DNA of 64,000 bases, taken from NCBI RefSeq assembly GCF_001026905.1, contig NZ_LAQL01000008.1, forward strand, positions 186,001 through 250,000, read 5' to 3'. The translations under genes were made by a program, and so were the position numbers. Positions within the stretch are counted from its first letter, which is position 1. Every line of letters starts with the position of its first letter. Under the pieces are notes generated by a model. That model was not told where the DNA came from and did not search any database. It worked only from the letters and a program-made list of their open reading frames with translations. This DNA comes from Kiloniella spongiae. Lineage in GTDB: Bacteria; Pseudomonadota; Alphaproteobacteria; Kiloniellales; Kiloniellaceae. This document shows, piece by piece, positions 17,648 through 27,092 of the stretch.

Positions 17648-19006
17648 TTAGCTCTGTCTTTCCAACACCGCGCAGAAGAAGCCGTCCAGACTGTGTTGCG
17701 CGGGGGACACCTTCATCGTTTCGTCGATAAAGGCACAGGGTACCATGCCTTGCGCTTCCCAGATTTTGCTGACAGGCACGCGTTGATAGTTCGGATGCTT
17801 TGCAAGGAAGCTATCAATCTGATCTGTGTTTTCCTCATCCAGAAGAGAGCAAGTCGCGTAGATCAATCGGCCACCAACTTTGACACAGGAAGCCCCCTGC
17901 TCCAGTACTTTGGTTTGCATTTCCTTGTAGTTTGCGAACTTGTCTGACGTGATCCGCAAACGTGCGTCTGGTTGCCGCCGCCATGTGCCGCTTCCCGAAC
18001 AGGGCGCATCAACCAAGACACGATCAAAACCTTTATCACTTGCGCCTTTAGCAGACATCTTCTTCAGATTATCTTTGTTCAGTGTCGCATAGCGGATGTT
18101 TTCAATCCCGGCCTTTTCAACCCGAGGCTCTGCCCGCTGAAGTCGGCGGGGATCGATATCCATGGCCACCAACTCGCCATCGTTTTTCAGCAGGGCGCCC
18201 AAGGCAAGAGACTTCCCCCCGGCACCTGCGCAGAGATCAAGCACAGACTGTCCCGGCGTCACATCACACAATAAGGCGATCAGCTGTGATCCTTCGTCCT
18301 GAACTTCGACCAGACCATCGCGAAAGGCCTTGCAATTTCCAAGGGCTGTGCGCCCCTGAACCCGAATGCCCCAAGGTGAAAATTCTGTCACCACCCCTTC
18401 GACATTATCTTTACCCAGTAGCGCAATTGCCTGATCCCGTTCGCCCTTTAGCAAGTTCGCGCGCAGATCAAGGCTCGCCTGATGTTGCAAACCAGCAGCT
18501 TCTGTCTTGGCACTTTCGATACCAAACTGTTTCTCAAACAAAGCGTAGAGCCAGTCCGGTAGTTCCCCCTGAACCGCTGCGGGCATATCCGGATGGTTCA
18601 GTTCTTGTCCCTGTAGCGTTGCCAAAGCTTCGTTTTCAAATTCGCTGAGGGCCCGGGGGCTATACTCCCCGCCGTTGCAGATTTCATCCAGTTCAGAAGC
18701 TTTAAGACCTTCGACCAATGTCGCGTAGGATAGAACCAGTGATCGGCACCCATCCCCAAGACCTGATTTGATTGTCCACCAATCAAGCCGACATTTGGAT
18801 CTGATTACCCCATAGACCCGTGCAGAGATATCCTTGCGATCTTTGGAGCCAATAAAGCGTCGCGCCCGTAGATAGTTGTTGACCACCCGATCCATGGGCA
18901 GGGATGAGTCCATAACTTCGGTCAGAAGTTCGATTGAAGTTTGAATACGTCCAGAAGGTCTCACAACAGGTCTCGCGTTTATAGCTGGGAATAAAAAGGG
19001 CGACAC
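17648..19006 (-). CDS. rsmB: RsmB-type 16S rRNA (cytosine-5) methyltransferase
   Basis: 452 residues as drawn. NOL1/NOP2/Sun-family SAM-dependent m5C methyltransferase: SAM motif DLCAGAGGKSLALG, catalytic motifs VDAPCSGSGTWRR (PC Cys) and YATCSLLDEEN (TC Cys), NusB-like N-terminal helices. Full length. The start is uncertain: the GTG at 19006 lies inside the guaB terminator hairpin and has no good Shine-Dalgarno. A GTG at 18964 would give 438 residues beginning MRPSGRIQTSIELL, closer to the expected N-terminus. Lies downstream of guaB on the same strand. Confidence 0.9.
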   Translation of the reverse strand: MSPFLFPAINARPVVRPSGRIQTSIELLTEVMDSSLPMDRVVNNYLRARRFIGSKDRKDISARVYGVIRSKCRLDWWTIKSGLGDGCRSLVLSYATLVEGLKASELDEICNGGEYSPRALSEFENEALATLQGQELNHPDMPAAVQGELPDWLYALFEKQFGIESAKTEAAGLQHQASLDLRANLLKGERDQAIALLGKDNVEGVVTEFSPWGIRVQGRTALGNCKAFRDGLVEVQDEGSQLIALLCDVTPGQSVLDLCAGAGGKSLALGALLKNDGELVAMDIDPRRLQRAEPRVEKAGIENIRYATLNKDNLKKMSAKGASDKGFDRVLVDAPCSGSGTWRRQPDARLRITSDKFANYKEMQTKVLEQGASCVKVGGRLIYATCSLLDEENTDQIDSFLAKHPNYQRVPVSKIWEAQGMVPCAFIDETMKVSPAQHSLDGFFCAVLERQS

Positions 19007-19028
19007 CCGGTACAGGAGGCCGCCCTTT
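18993..19028 (-). terminator. guaB terminator overlapping rsmB 5' end
   Basis: AAAGGGCG and CGCCCTTT arms (8 bp, 18-nt loop) followed on the minus strand by T5. It lies 60 bp past the guaB stop and includes the most upstream possible rsmB start codon. Confidence 0.55.
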
Positions 19029-19090
19029 AAAATAGTCGATTAGGAAGCAGAAACCAAACCTTGATTACTGCGATCTAATCCTTTGAATTC

Positions 19091-20560
<1,470 letters not shown>

Positions 20561-20576
20561 CTATCCCTTGGACGCG

Positions 20577-20617
20577 GGGAAACCTGGTTTCCCGTATGGG
20601 TGCCACACCATAGTGGC
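20577..20617 (-). promoter_or_regulatory. Tandem hairpins in guaB leader
   Basis: Two inverted repeats lie just upstream of the guaB ribosome-binding site: GGGAAAC-CTG-GTTTCCC (20578-20594) and GCCAC-ACCATA-GTGGC (about 20602-20617). The proximal stem ends about 20 nt before the start codon. It could affect mRNA stability or translation of guaB. No T-run follows, so it is not a terminator, and it does not match a known purine riboswitch. Confidence 0.4.
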
Positions 20618-20730
20618 TAAATCCGATTGACGCCGCATTCTACACAGAAGCGACTTAATGCCAAGTGATTAAAAGATGACTGTTTCATTTAATTTATATG
20701 TAGGTCTTGTTACTCATAAAACAGAACGAC

Positions 20731-20766
20731 AAAAAGCCCTGAATTTTCAATTATTCAGGACTTTTA
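20731..20766 (-). terminator. rlmE intrinsic terminator
   Basis: CCTGAA and TTCAGG arms, with an AGC/GACT extension, A5 on the left and T4 on the right. It lies just past the rlmE stop on the minus strand. Confidence 0.6.
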
Positions 20767-20795
20767 TGTGCTTTCGTTATGCCGCGATAATGGCC

Positions 20796-21506
20796 TTAAT
20801 TTTCTTTAAAGCCTGTCGCAACAAGGAACATTTCAGAAGAATCCTTGCGACTGGAATCTGGTTTGAAATGGCGCACGCTTTTAAATTTGGTTTTCACTAA
20901 CTTCAACAACTCGGCCTGCGCCCCGCCCTGCAAGACCTTGCCGATAAAACTTCCGCCGGGAACCAGAACTTCCTCAGCAAACATTAGGGCGGTTTCCATC
21001 AAGCCCATAATCCGCAGGTGATCCGTCTGAGGGTGGCCCGTCGCCGCCGCCGCCATATCCGACAGAACAATATCGGCAGGCCCGTTCAGTTCAGCTTTAA
21101 GACGCGCAGGCGCATCATCATCCATAAAGTCGCCCTGCAGCAGAACAACCCCGGCAATCGGTTCGACCTCCTGAAGATCCATGCCCACGATATGCGCTCC
21201 GGGTCCACAGCGTTCAACAGCGATCTGACACCAGCCCCCTGGAGCACATCCCAAATCGACAATGCGGGAATTTTTTTTGAAAATTTTAAATTTGTCGTCG
21301 ATCTGAGCAATCTTAAAGGCTGCCCGTCCCCGATAACCGCGCTTTTTGGCTTCCTGGACATAGGGATCATTGAGTTGACGGTTCAGCCAGCGCGCAGAAG
21401 AGTTCGAGCGCCGAGCCGCAGTTTTCACACGTACCTTGAGGCCGCGTCCCGAAGGATTGCTGCTGGGGCGAGAGCCGCCTTTTTTGGATTTACCTGAAGA
21501 GCTCAT
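20796..21506 (-). CDS. rlmE: 23S rRNA (uridine-2'-O)-methyltransferase RlmE
   Basis: 236 residues; FtsJ/RrmJ family enzyme that methylates U2552 of 23S rRNA. SAM motif VDLGCAPGGWCQ. The K-D-K-E catalytic tetrad is visible in RAAFKIAQ, LSDMAAAATGH, IGKVLQGG and SSEMFLVA. A basic, Ser/Gly/Lys-rich N-terminal extension of about 40 residues, common in alphaproteobacteria, precedes the domain. The ATG at 21506 was chosen over an upstream ATG at 21542 because an AGAAAGAG purine run precedes it. ppx, which often neighbours this gene in the class, is here separated from it by a carbonic anhydrase gene. Confidence 0.95.
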   Translation of the reverse strand: MSSSGKSKKGGSRPSSNPSGRGLKVRVKTAARRSNSSARWLNRQLNDPYVQEAKKRGYRGRAAFKIAQIDDKFKIFKKNSRIVDLGCAPGGWCQIAVERCGPGAHIVGMDLQEVEPIAGVVLLQGDFMDDDAPARLKAELNGPADIVLSDMAAAATGHPQTDHLRIMGLMETALMFAEEVLVPGGSFIGKVLQGGAQAELLKLVKTKFKSVRHFKPDSSRKDSSEMFLVATGFKEN

Positions 21507-21851
21507 TCTTTCTCTTTCTAACTGGCACTTTCTGACAGTCACTTTCTGACACGTGACCTAGGGGTCAAAAGACATAGTATAATATACACCAAACTTTATT
21601 GGCATAGAGTTCCATAGCAGGGCTATACATCAGGATTGATAAAATCTCAAATCTCTTTGATTCCAGTCTAGTGATACAGCTTGAGGTTCGCCAGAAATTT
21701 TACACCTGACATTAAATTTCAAACTATAGGTACCGACAGACAGAAAATCCCCAGAGACAAATAAATAAGCCAGCTGAACAATACAGCTGGCTTGATAAAT
21801 ATCATTGATTCTAGAGCTAGACTCTAAAATTTTACAATCTGTAATCGATCA
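21507..21851. other. Intergenic region between rlmE and carbonic anhydrase gene
   Basis: About 345 bp without a plausible gene. It contains the terminator of the carbonic anhydrase gene at its right part and presumably the rlmE promoter. The middle is AT-rich and otherwise featureless. Confidence 0.5.
21762..21794 (-). terminator. Carbonic anhydrase gene terminator
   Basis: AAGCCAGCTG-(6 nt)-CAGCTGGCTT perfect 10-bp stem, followed on the minus strand by ATTTATTTG. It lies about 60 bp past the stop codon. Confidence 0.65.
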
Positions 21852-22721
21852 TCAATTACCAATCGGAGACAGAAGATCCGGATTAATAATAAGGTTTCTA
21901 ACACCATGTGCATGATCTTCTTTATAAACATTGTCCTGAAGCCATTCATCAACTGATTGAATGTCAACCTTGGTTACTTTTGGGCGGACATTCCAGGTTA
22001 CCTGAAACGGGGATCCTTTTTCATTATAGCTCGGTCCTGTTGTCGATCCTGCATACAAGACTGGTGTGCCGGTATTTGAGGGAATGTTAAGGGCTTGCTG
22101 TGTACCATTTTTAACCCCGTGTTTTGCCAGCTCCACAAAGTTCAGCGCATTCCTGTCATTAACAAGCACCATCACTTGTGCTTCGACACGAAGTTGAGGA
22201 TTACCGATTGCATCACTCAAACATGCGCCAAGAGTAGCACCGGGCTCCACTTGGGCCGTTGAATAAACATAGTGAACCTCTATCGTATCCCCAACAAACA
22301 GTCCACCATGTTCCCCTTCGCCAACGTCCTTGTCATACGATGCCAGTTCAGCATCGCTTAACTGTCCGGAATATCTATACCCACTTTGATATCCATGACC
22401 ATCACCGTTGCCTGCATACGTGGTAAACTCGCCACCTTTGTGTTCAGCATTTTTATGAAAATGAATATTACACAAATTCATTTCTGATGATGCGGGCGCC
22501 GTGGCAAAAATTCGAGGATTATTACCGGCCATCGCATCGATATCCCGTGGAGATTGAGGCCCAAACCCCTTACCGGATGTACTCGCAGCCAAGGTTTCTC
22601 TTTGCTCAACAATCACGCTATCGGCTACATGACTGACATCACCAGAGGACGAGCCTGCTGCATTGGCAAGTACCGGGAAAAGAACCGCCGATGCGGATAA
22701 GAATAAAAGTGTGGTTTTCAT
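21852..22721 (-). CDS. Secreted delta-class carbonic anhydrase
   Basis: 289 residues with a cleavable signal peptide (MKTTLLFLSASAVLFPVLANA, cut near residue 22), so periplasmic or secreted. The mature protein contains NLCNIHFHKNAEHKGGEF (C84, H87, H89, H94), which I recognise as the metal-ligand region of delta-class carbonic anhydrases (CA_like family, first known from diatoms); later parts such as GDTIEVHYVYSTA fit. It would hydrate CO2 with zinc or another metal. Start chosen at 22721 because AGGGA lies 8 nt upstream and the signal peptide begins there; an ATG 18 codons earlier would bury it. It separates ppx from rlmE, which suggests insertion or acquisition. The class assignment rests on motif memory only. 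Confidence 0.78.
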   Translation of the reverse strand: MKTTLLFLSASAVLFPVLANAAGSSSGDVSHVADSVIVEQRETLAASTSGKGFGPQSPRDIDAMAGNNPRIFATAPASSEMNLCNIHFHKNAEHKGGEFTTYAGNGDGHGYQSGYRYSGQLSDAELASYDKDVGEGEHGGLFVGDTIEVHYVYSTAQVEPGATLGACLSDAIGNPQLRVEAQVMVLVNDRNALNFVELAKHGVKNGTQQALNIPSNTGTPVLYAGSTTGPSYNEKGSPFQVTWNVRPKVTKVDIQSVDEWLQDNVYKEDHAHGVRNLIINPDLLSPIGN

Positions 22722-22943
22722 TATTATATCCCTGCTATTGATCATCAATTTTAGATTGTTACTTTGACGTAACATTGCTTAGACAACGACGACACCACCC
22801 CTATACGAATGCACTAAGCAAACAACTATATAGGTTGGCTAATCACGATTACTTCAATAAACCATTGAACAATCTGTGATCTTTCTGTGATCAAAAGATC
22901 AGGGAAACGCGATATATTGTGAAACAGGCGGTTAGAACCCGAT

Positions 22944-24020
22944 TTAATCTTCGTTGATCAACTTGTAGAGAATACCTTCGCGCAAGCCTCTATCGGCGAC
23001 GCGCAGTTGCGCGACGGGCCATAGCTTGGCTAAGGCTTCGAAGATGGCACAACCAGCGACCACAAGGTCAGCGCGCTGGCTCCCAATACAAGGGTTTGCC
23101 ACTCGTTGTGCATAGGTCATGCCCGCGATCTTATGACAGAGACCAATGGCAGTATCACAGTTGATCAAAGTGCCATCAACCCGGTTGCGGTCATAGCGCG
23201 GCAGCTTCTTATAGACCCCCACCAGCGTCGTTACCGTACCGGATGTACCCAGCAACTGTAACTTGCCATCCCGAACTCGTTGAGCAAAACCGTGCTTTTG
23301 CTCAAAGATCAGGAAGTCATCATAGATTTCCTGAACCATCTGTTCATAGGTTTCCGATGAAATATCACGCCCGCCGTATTTTTCAGCCAGCGTCACAACG
23401 CCTTTGGAAACGGAATACCAGTCTTCCATAATGGGATTGGGCACAATTGGTTTGGGCATACCCGATTTAGACGCCGTCTCTGGTGTCGTATCGGACGAAG
23501 ACTCTTTGCTATCCTGACGAATCCAGCTTACCTCTGTACTACCACCACCGATATCAAAGATCAGGGCCTCGGGAAGATCTGGATCAAGCAGAGGCGCACA
23601 CCCCATAATGGCCAGCGATGCCTCTTCCGAGTTATCGATAATTTCCAGATCTAGCCCGGTTTCCTTCTTCACCCGTTTGATGAAATCATCTCCGTTTGCC
23701 GCGCGGCGACAGGCCTCGGTCGCGACACAACGCAGTTTTGTCACACCACGGCGTTTGAGTTTACTGGTACAGATCTTGAGCGCGGAAAGCGTACGGCGCA
23801 TGGCCTCTTCCGACAGATTTCCTGTCTGACTCAACCCTTCGCCCAAACGGACAATGCGAGAAAAGGTATCAAGAACGCGAAAGTTTTTACGGCTGGAACG
23901 CGCAACCAACAGGCGACAGTTATTGGTCCCCAAATCTATTGCGGCGTAAACATTATTATCCGTCCGTTTTGTCGCCTTTTTATAAAGGTTTTTTTTACGG
24001 GCCTGCGAAGTAACCGTCAA
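22944..24020 (-). CDS. ppx: Exopolyphosphatase / pppGpp phosphohydrolase (Ppx/GppA)
   Basis: 358 residues of the ASKHA-fold Ppx/GppA family. Motifs: phosphate-1 AAIDLGTNNCRLLVA, phosphate-2 FDIGGGSTEVSW, and LGTSGTVTTLVG near the end. The length corresponds to the short alphaproteobacterial form lacking the C-terminal HD domain of E. coli Ppx. It may degrade polyphosphate or pppGpp; sequence does not decide. A Ser/Thr-rich insertion (SKESSSDTTPETASKSG) follows the second motif. Its usual partner rlmE lies further downstream on the same strand. Confidence 0.9.
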   Translation of the reverse strand: MTVTSQARKKNLYKKATKRTDNNVYAAIDLGTNNCRLLVARSSRKNFRVLDTFSRIVRLGEGLSQTGNLSEEAMRRTLSALKICTSKLKRRGVTKLRCVATEACRRAANGDDFIKRVKKETGLDLEIIDNSEEASLAIMGCAPLLDPDLPEALIFDIGGGSTEVSWIRQDSKESSSDTTPETASKSGMPKPIVPNPIMEDWYSVSKGVVTLAEKYGGRDISSETYEQMVQEIYDDFLIFEQKHGFAQRVRDGKLQLLGTSGTVTTLVGVYKKLPRYDRNRVDGTLINCDTAIGLCHKIAGMTYAQRVANPCIGSQRADLVVAGCAIFEALAKLWPVAQLRVADRGLREGILYKLINED

Positions 24021-24158
24021 AAATTCTGCTCCTGATCCAACCGGACAACAATCCGATATCCCCTTCTTACGAATTCAAAGGGGCAAAGATCAACCATCTA
24101 TTCACCATTAAAGCCCGAAAAATGCCCCAAAAGCAAAAAAACATCACAGGACGTAAAA

Positions 24159-24287
24159 ATGTGTTGTAAGATCTGTACCAAGGGACTATATGAAGCCCCG
24201 CAAGTCACCGTTATCAGCACATCTGGCTTAGAGCAAACGCTCAGGGATCAATACGATCTGCCAGAACTTTTAAGCGCTGAACCCTGA
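24159..24287 (+). CDS. Possible small protein with MCCKIC start, abutting tRNA-Gln
   Basis: 42 codons plus stop. The peptide begins MCCKICTKG, with CC and CxxC thiols that could bind a metal, and continues with an acidic, soluble-looking tail (LRDQYDLPELLSAEP). CAGGA lies 8 nt before the ATG. The TGA ends exactly one base before the first base of the tRNA-Gln gene, so a transcript could carry both. No family recognised; it may be chance. Confidence 0.35.
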   Translation: MCCKICTKGLYEAPQVTVISTSGLEQTLRDQYDLPELLSAEP

Positions 24288-24361
24288 TCCGGGATAGTTT
24301 AACGGTAGAACTAAGGACTCTGACTCCTTCAGTCCAGGTTCGAATCCTGGTCCCGGATCCA
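24288..24361 (+). tRNA. tRNA-Gln (anticodon CTG)
   Basis: 74 nt including an encoded CCA. Acceptor TCCGGGA pairs with TCCCGGA; D-stem GTTT/GAAC; anticodon stem AAGGA/TCCTT with loop CTCTGAC, giving anticodon CTG at 24320-24322 (Gln, codon CAG); T-arm CCAGG-TTCGAAT-CCTGG. The discriminator base is T (U73) rather than the G73 of E. coli tRNA-Gln. All stems pair. Confidence 0.95.
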
Positions 24362-24870
24362 ATTCACACAAAAATATCTATAAATATCAACAAAATAACA
24401 CCTATTCTGTCCCACGGAAAAACAGATAATCGGGCACATCGGATGCTTTTTCCTTAGCTCGCTGATCAAAGATTAATTAGACCACCGATAGGTACTTCTT
24501 TGACTTACAAACGGATAACTTGACTCATGCCGCCACCTGAGTTTCTGTACGAAGCAAACGTACTTAACTTAACTGACCAAACAATAGCCTTTTTGCTATC
24601 GACACCACTGATATTTTGCCTGCTACGGGTCATACAGAACACTAAAAGGCTAAAGAGTCCTTTTTGACAGCCAGTTTCGTGCTATGGCAGGGGCCCATTC
24701 TACAATTCACAGATCAAGCCGCGTGAGTGCGAATGAATTTTGAACTGTGGCATATGCCCCTCTTTGGCTAATTGTTAGTGGATCAATCACCAAATATTAA
24801 GATTTCTCCGTCACAATCGTCTTTCTAACAGCATGTCATTTCATGGATATCTTGGGGAAGACAGATCCTG
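24362..24870. other. 509-bp gap after tRNA-Gln
   Basis: No confident gene. One 46-codon frame (24527-24667, plus strand) would encode a peptide with a hydrophobic helix (IAFLLSTPLIFCLL) and a basic tail (TKRLKSPF), but its GGAT is 11 nt upstream and weak. No integrase or repeat of the tRNA 3' end was seen, so I cannot call it an integration scar. Confidence 0.4.
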
Positions 24871-25650
24871 ATGAACAGAGCTTTGAAGTTTATGATCCCG
24901 CTGGTTCTGGCGGCGCAAGTTTGTGCCTTTGGAACGGTTAGCGCGACGGAACGGTTGGTGATTGCATCGGTCGAGCAGGAAGTGAATTCCTATTTCGGGG
25001 CCGATGGGCAATCGACGGGGATGGTGCTTGACCTTGTGCAACGGGGTATGGACCGGATGGGTGTCGAGGTCGAATTTCGGCTATTGCCGTGGAAGCGGGC
25101 GATTAACGGCACCTATGCCGGGGAATATGATGCCCTGCTCAAACCTTTCTGGAACCCGGAACGGCACAAACATATGGACTTTTCTCGCGAAGTCCTGCTG
25201 CACGAAACCATTGTTCTCTATAAGCGTACAGATAGCCCGATAACATTTGATGGCAACTGGCACGAGATTGCGCACTGTAGTTTTGGCGTTATTCAGGGCT
25301 ACAGCTATGGTCGTATATTTGATAAGTTGCGGGCAAACTGGGGCTTGAAGACAGATGAGTCATCGAATGTAGAACACAACCTGAAAAAGCTGGTTGCCCG
25401 GCGCTTTGATCTCTTGGTTGGCTTTCAATCCTATACAGAGGGCAACATCAAGAAATTCGGACTGGAAGACAAGGTAGAGCAAATTCCCTACATCATTGAT
25501 TCTGTCGAAGCCCATATCGCCTTTACCAAGAAAAAAGATCTGACAGAAATTCGTGACCGTTTTGATGAGCAAATCAGGTGGATGCACACACATGGGGTTT
25601 ATGAAGAACTGAGCGCAAAATACGGTGTGACCTTTACCCCGGCGAAGTAA
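24871..25650 (+). CDS. Orphan periplasmic substrate-binding protein (family 3-like)
   Basis: 259 residues with a signal peptide (about residues 1-25, ending VSATE). The mature part has the PBP2 fold typical of amino-acid binding proteins: LVIASVEQEVNSYF at the start, WKRAINGTYAGEYDALL in the ligand region, and FDLLVGFQSYTEG in the second lobe. No ABC permease or ATPase gene is adjacent, so it is an orphan; such proteins can serve distant transporters or act as sensors. The ligand is unknown. Confidence 0.82.
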   Translation: MNRALKFMIPLVLAAQVCAFGTVSATERLVIASVEQEVNSYFGADGQSTGMVLDLVQRGMDRMGVEVEFRLLPWKRAINGTYAGEYDALLKPFWNPERHKHMDFSREVLLHETIVLYKRTDSPITFDGNWHEIAHCSFGVIQGYSYGRIFDKLRANWGLKTDESSNVEHNLKKLVARRFDLLVGFQSYTEGNIKKFGLEDKVEQIPYIIDSVEAHIAFTKKKDLTEIRDRFDEQIRWMHTHGVYEELSAKYGVTFTPAK

Positions 25651-25818
25651 CAGGCCCTTATTTTCCTTAAAAAATCAATCTTATGCCGCCAAAGATGCGA
25701 TCTTCTTTGTGCCCGTCTTGAAGTTTGCTCACACAATAGTTACATCCCAATTTGTAGATTGAATGATAGAATTCACTTTACCTTTAATTACAGAGCATCT
25801 TTTCACGGGGAATCTTAC

Positions 25819-26406
25819 ATGTCTTTCAAGCTGTCTATTAAAGCTCTTCCAGTCGGCCTTGCGGCTTTGGCGATGTCGCTGTCTGTTTCAATGGCAAATG
25901 CTGCCAAATACGATATTGACCCGACACACTCTTTTATCAATTTCAAAACCAAGCATCTTGGTTTTAGCTGGCTATCCGGTACCTTCAACAAAATTTCCGG
26001 CACCGTCGATTTTGATGCCGCTGGCGGTGCAGATCAGAAAGTTAACCTGACCATCGACACAACAAGTCTGGATACCAACCATGCCGAGCGCGACAAACAC
26101 CTGCGCAGCCCGGACTTCTTTGATGTGGAAAAATACCCGACGGCAACCTTTGTCAGCACAGGATACAGTGGCGATGCCAACGGCGGTAAGCTTTCCGGTG
26201 ACCTGACCCTGCACGGTGTGACCAAAAACATTTCTTTTGACGTTACCAAAATCGGTGAAGGTGATGACCCATGGGGTGGTTATCGCGCCGGTTTCGAAGG
26301 CAGCTATACCCTGAAACGCAAAGATTTCGGCATGGACTTTAACCTCGGCCCTGCGGCAGAAGAGGTTCAGATCGATCTTTTTGTTGAAGCCATCAAAAAG
26401 AAATAA
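25819..26406 (+). CDS. YceI family periplasmic protein
   Basis: 195 residues with a signal peptide (cut near MANAA). The lipocalin-like YceI domain follows: KYDIDPTHSFINFKTKHLG at the start, LDTNHAERDKHLRSPDFFDV (the most conserved string), and GVTKNISFDV. Family members bind polyisoprenoids, possibly quinone-like molecules. Start at 25819 because GGGGAA lies just upstream and the signal peptide begins there. A cytochrome b561 gene follows by 18 bp, the same pairing as yceI/yceJ in E. coli. Confidence 0.94.
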   Translation: MSFKLSIKALPVGLAALAMSLSVSMANAAKYDIDPTHSFINFKTKHLGFSWLSGTFNKISGTVDFDAAGGADQKVNLTIDTTSLDTNHAERDKHLRSPDFFDVEKYPTATFVSTGYSGDANGGKLSGDLTLHGVTKNISFDVTKIGEGDDPWGGYRAGFEGSYTLKRKDFGMDFNLGPAAEEVQIDLFVEAIKKK

Positions 26407-26424
26407 CCAAAGCGCTTATCAGTG

Positions 26425-26961
26425 ATGATACGCAATTCAACAGATAGCTATGGGCTGGTCAGCAAGTTGCTGCACTCGCTCATAGCTTTTTCCATTATCG
26501 GCCTGATCGGTCTTGGCTGGTGGATGGTCGGGCTCAGCTATTATGATGCCTGGTATCATGCGGGTCTGGAACTGCACCGTGCCATTGGCATCTGTGTACT
26601 GGTTCTTGCCTCTGTCTTTGCGATCTGGAAAATGATTTCCCCCTCGCCCGGACTTCAGAAATCGCTTAAGCCGATGGAAAAGGTCGGCGCAAAGGTGGTG
26701 CACATCATCTTGCTGCTTTCCATGTTTGTCATTCCCCTGACCGGCTATGCCATTTCGACGTCATCGGGAAGCGGCTTTACCTTCTTCGGGCTTTTCGACA
26801 TTCCGTCGCTAACGGCAATTACCGATGCAACCCGAGACCTTGCCATCAGCCTGCATTACTACACTGCTTATGGCCTGATCGTCGTAGCCCTGCTTCACGC
26901 TGGAGCCGCTATAAAACACCAGTTCATCGACAAAAAAGGTACGCTCAAGCGAATGTTTTAA
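26425..26961 (+). CDS. Cytochrome b561 (YceJ-like)
   Basis: 178 residues, four transmembrane helices. Paired His in the helices (LLHSLIAFS, LELHRAIGI, HYYTAYG, LLHAGAAIKH) fit two b-type hemes, as in the bacterial b561 family, which oxidises quinol or superoxide at the inner membrane. Start ATG at 26425 (a GTG immediately precedes it). It lies 18 bp after the YceI gene and is followed by a terminator, so the two form an operon. Confidence 0.92.
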   Translation: MIRNSTDSYGLVSKLLHSLIAFSIIGLIGLGWWMVGLSYYDAWYHAGLELHRAIGICVLVLASVFAIWKMISPSPGLQKSLKPMEKVGAKVVHIILLLSMFVIPLTGYAISTSSGSGFTFFGLFDIPSLTAITDATRDLAISLHYYTAYGLIVVALLHAGAAIKHQFIDKKGTLKRMF

Positions 26962-26997
26962 GCGATGCCTGCTGTAGCCGATACGAGGAAGGATGTG

Positions 26998-27024
26998 AGA
27001 GGGAGCGAAAGCTCCCTTTTCTCT
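26998..27024 (+). terminator. Terminator after YceI-b561 operon
   Basis: GGGAGC-GAAA-GCTCCC stem with a GNRA tetraloop, followed by TTTTCTCTTT on the plus strand. Confidence 0.85.
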
Positions 27025-27092
27025 TTGGGCAATGTGTTCTGAAAACAAACTTTCGAAAACAAGGTTGGATTTCAGGGCTTAAACAACAGGCC

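Noticed and set aside
18082-18648. 188-codon open frame opposite rsmB
   Set aside because: Lies wholly antisense to a clearly identified methyltransferase, has no domain-like features, and its Pro/Arg/Ser-rich product is typical of a shadow frame in GC-rich coding DNA.
24288-24870. Integrated element or attachment site at tRNA-Gln
   Set aside because: No integrase gene and no second copy of the tRNA 3' end found in the window; only an unexplained gap remains.
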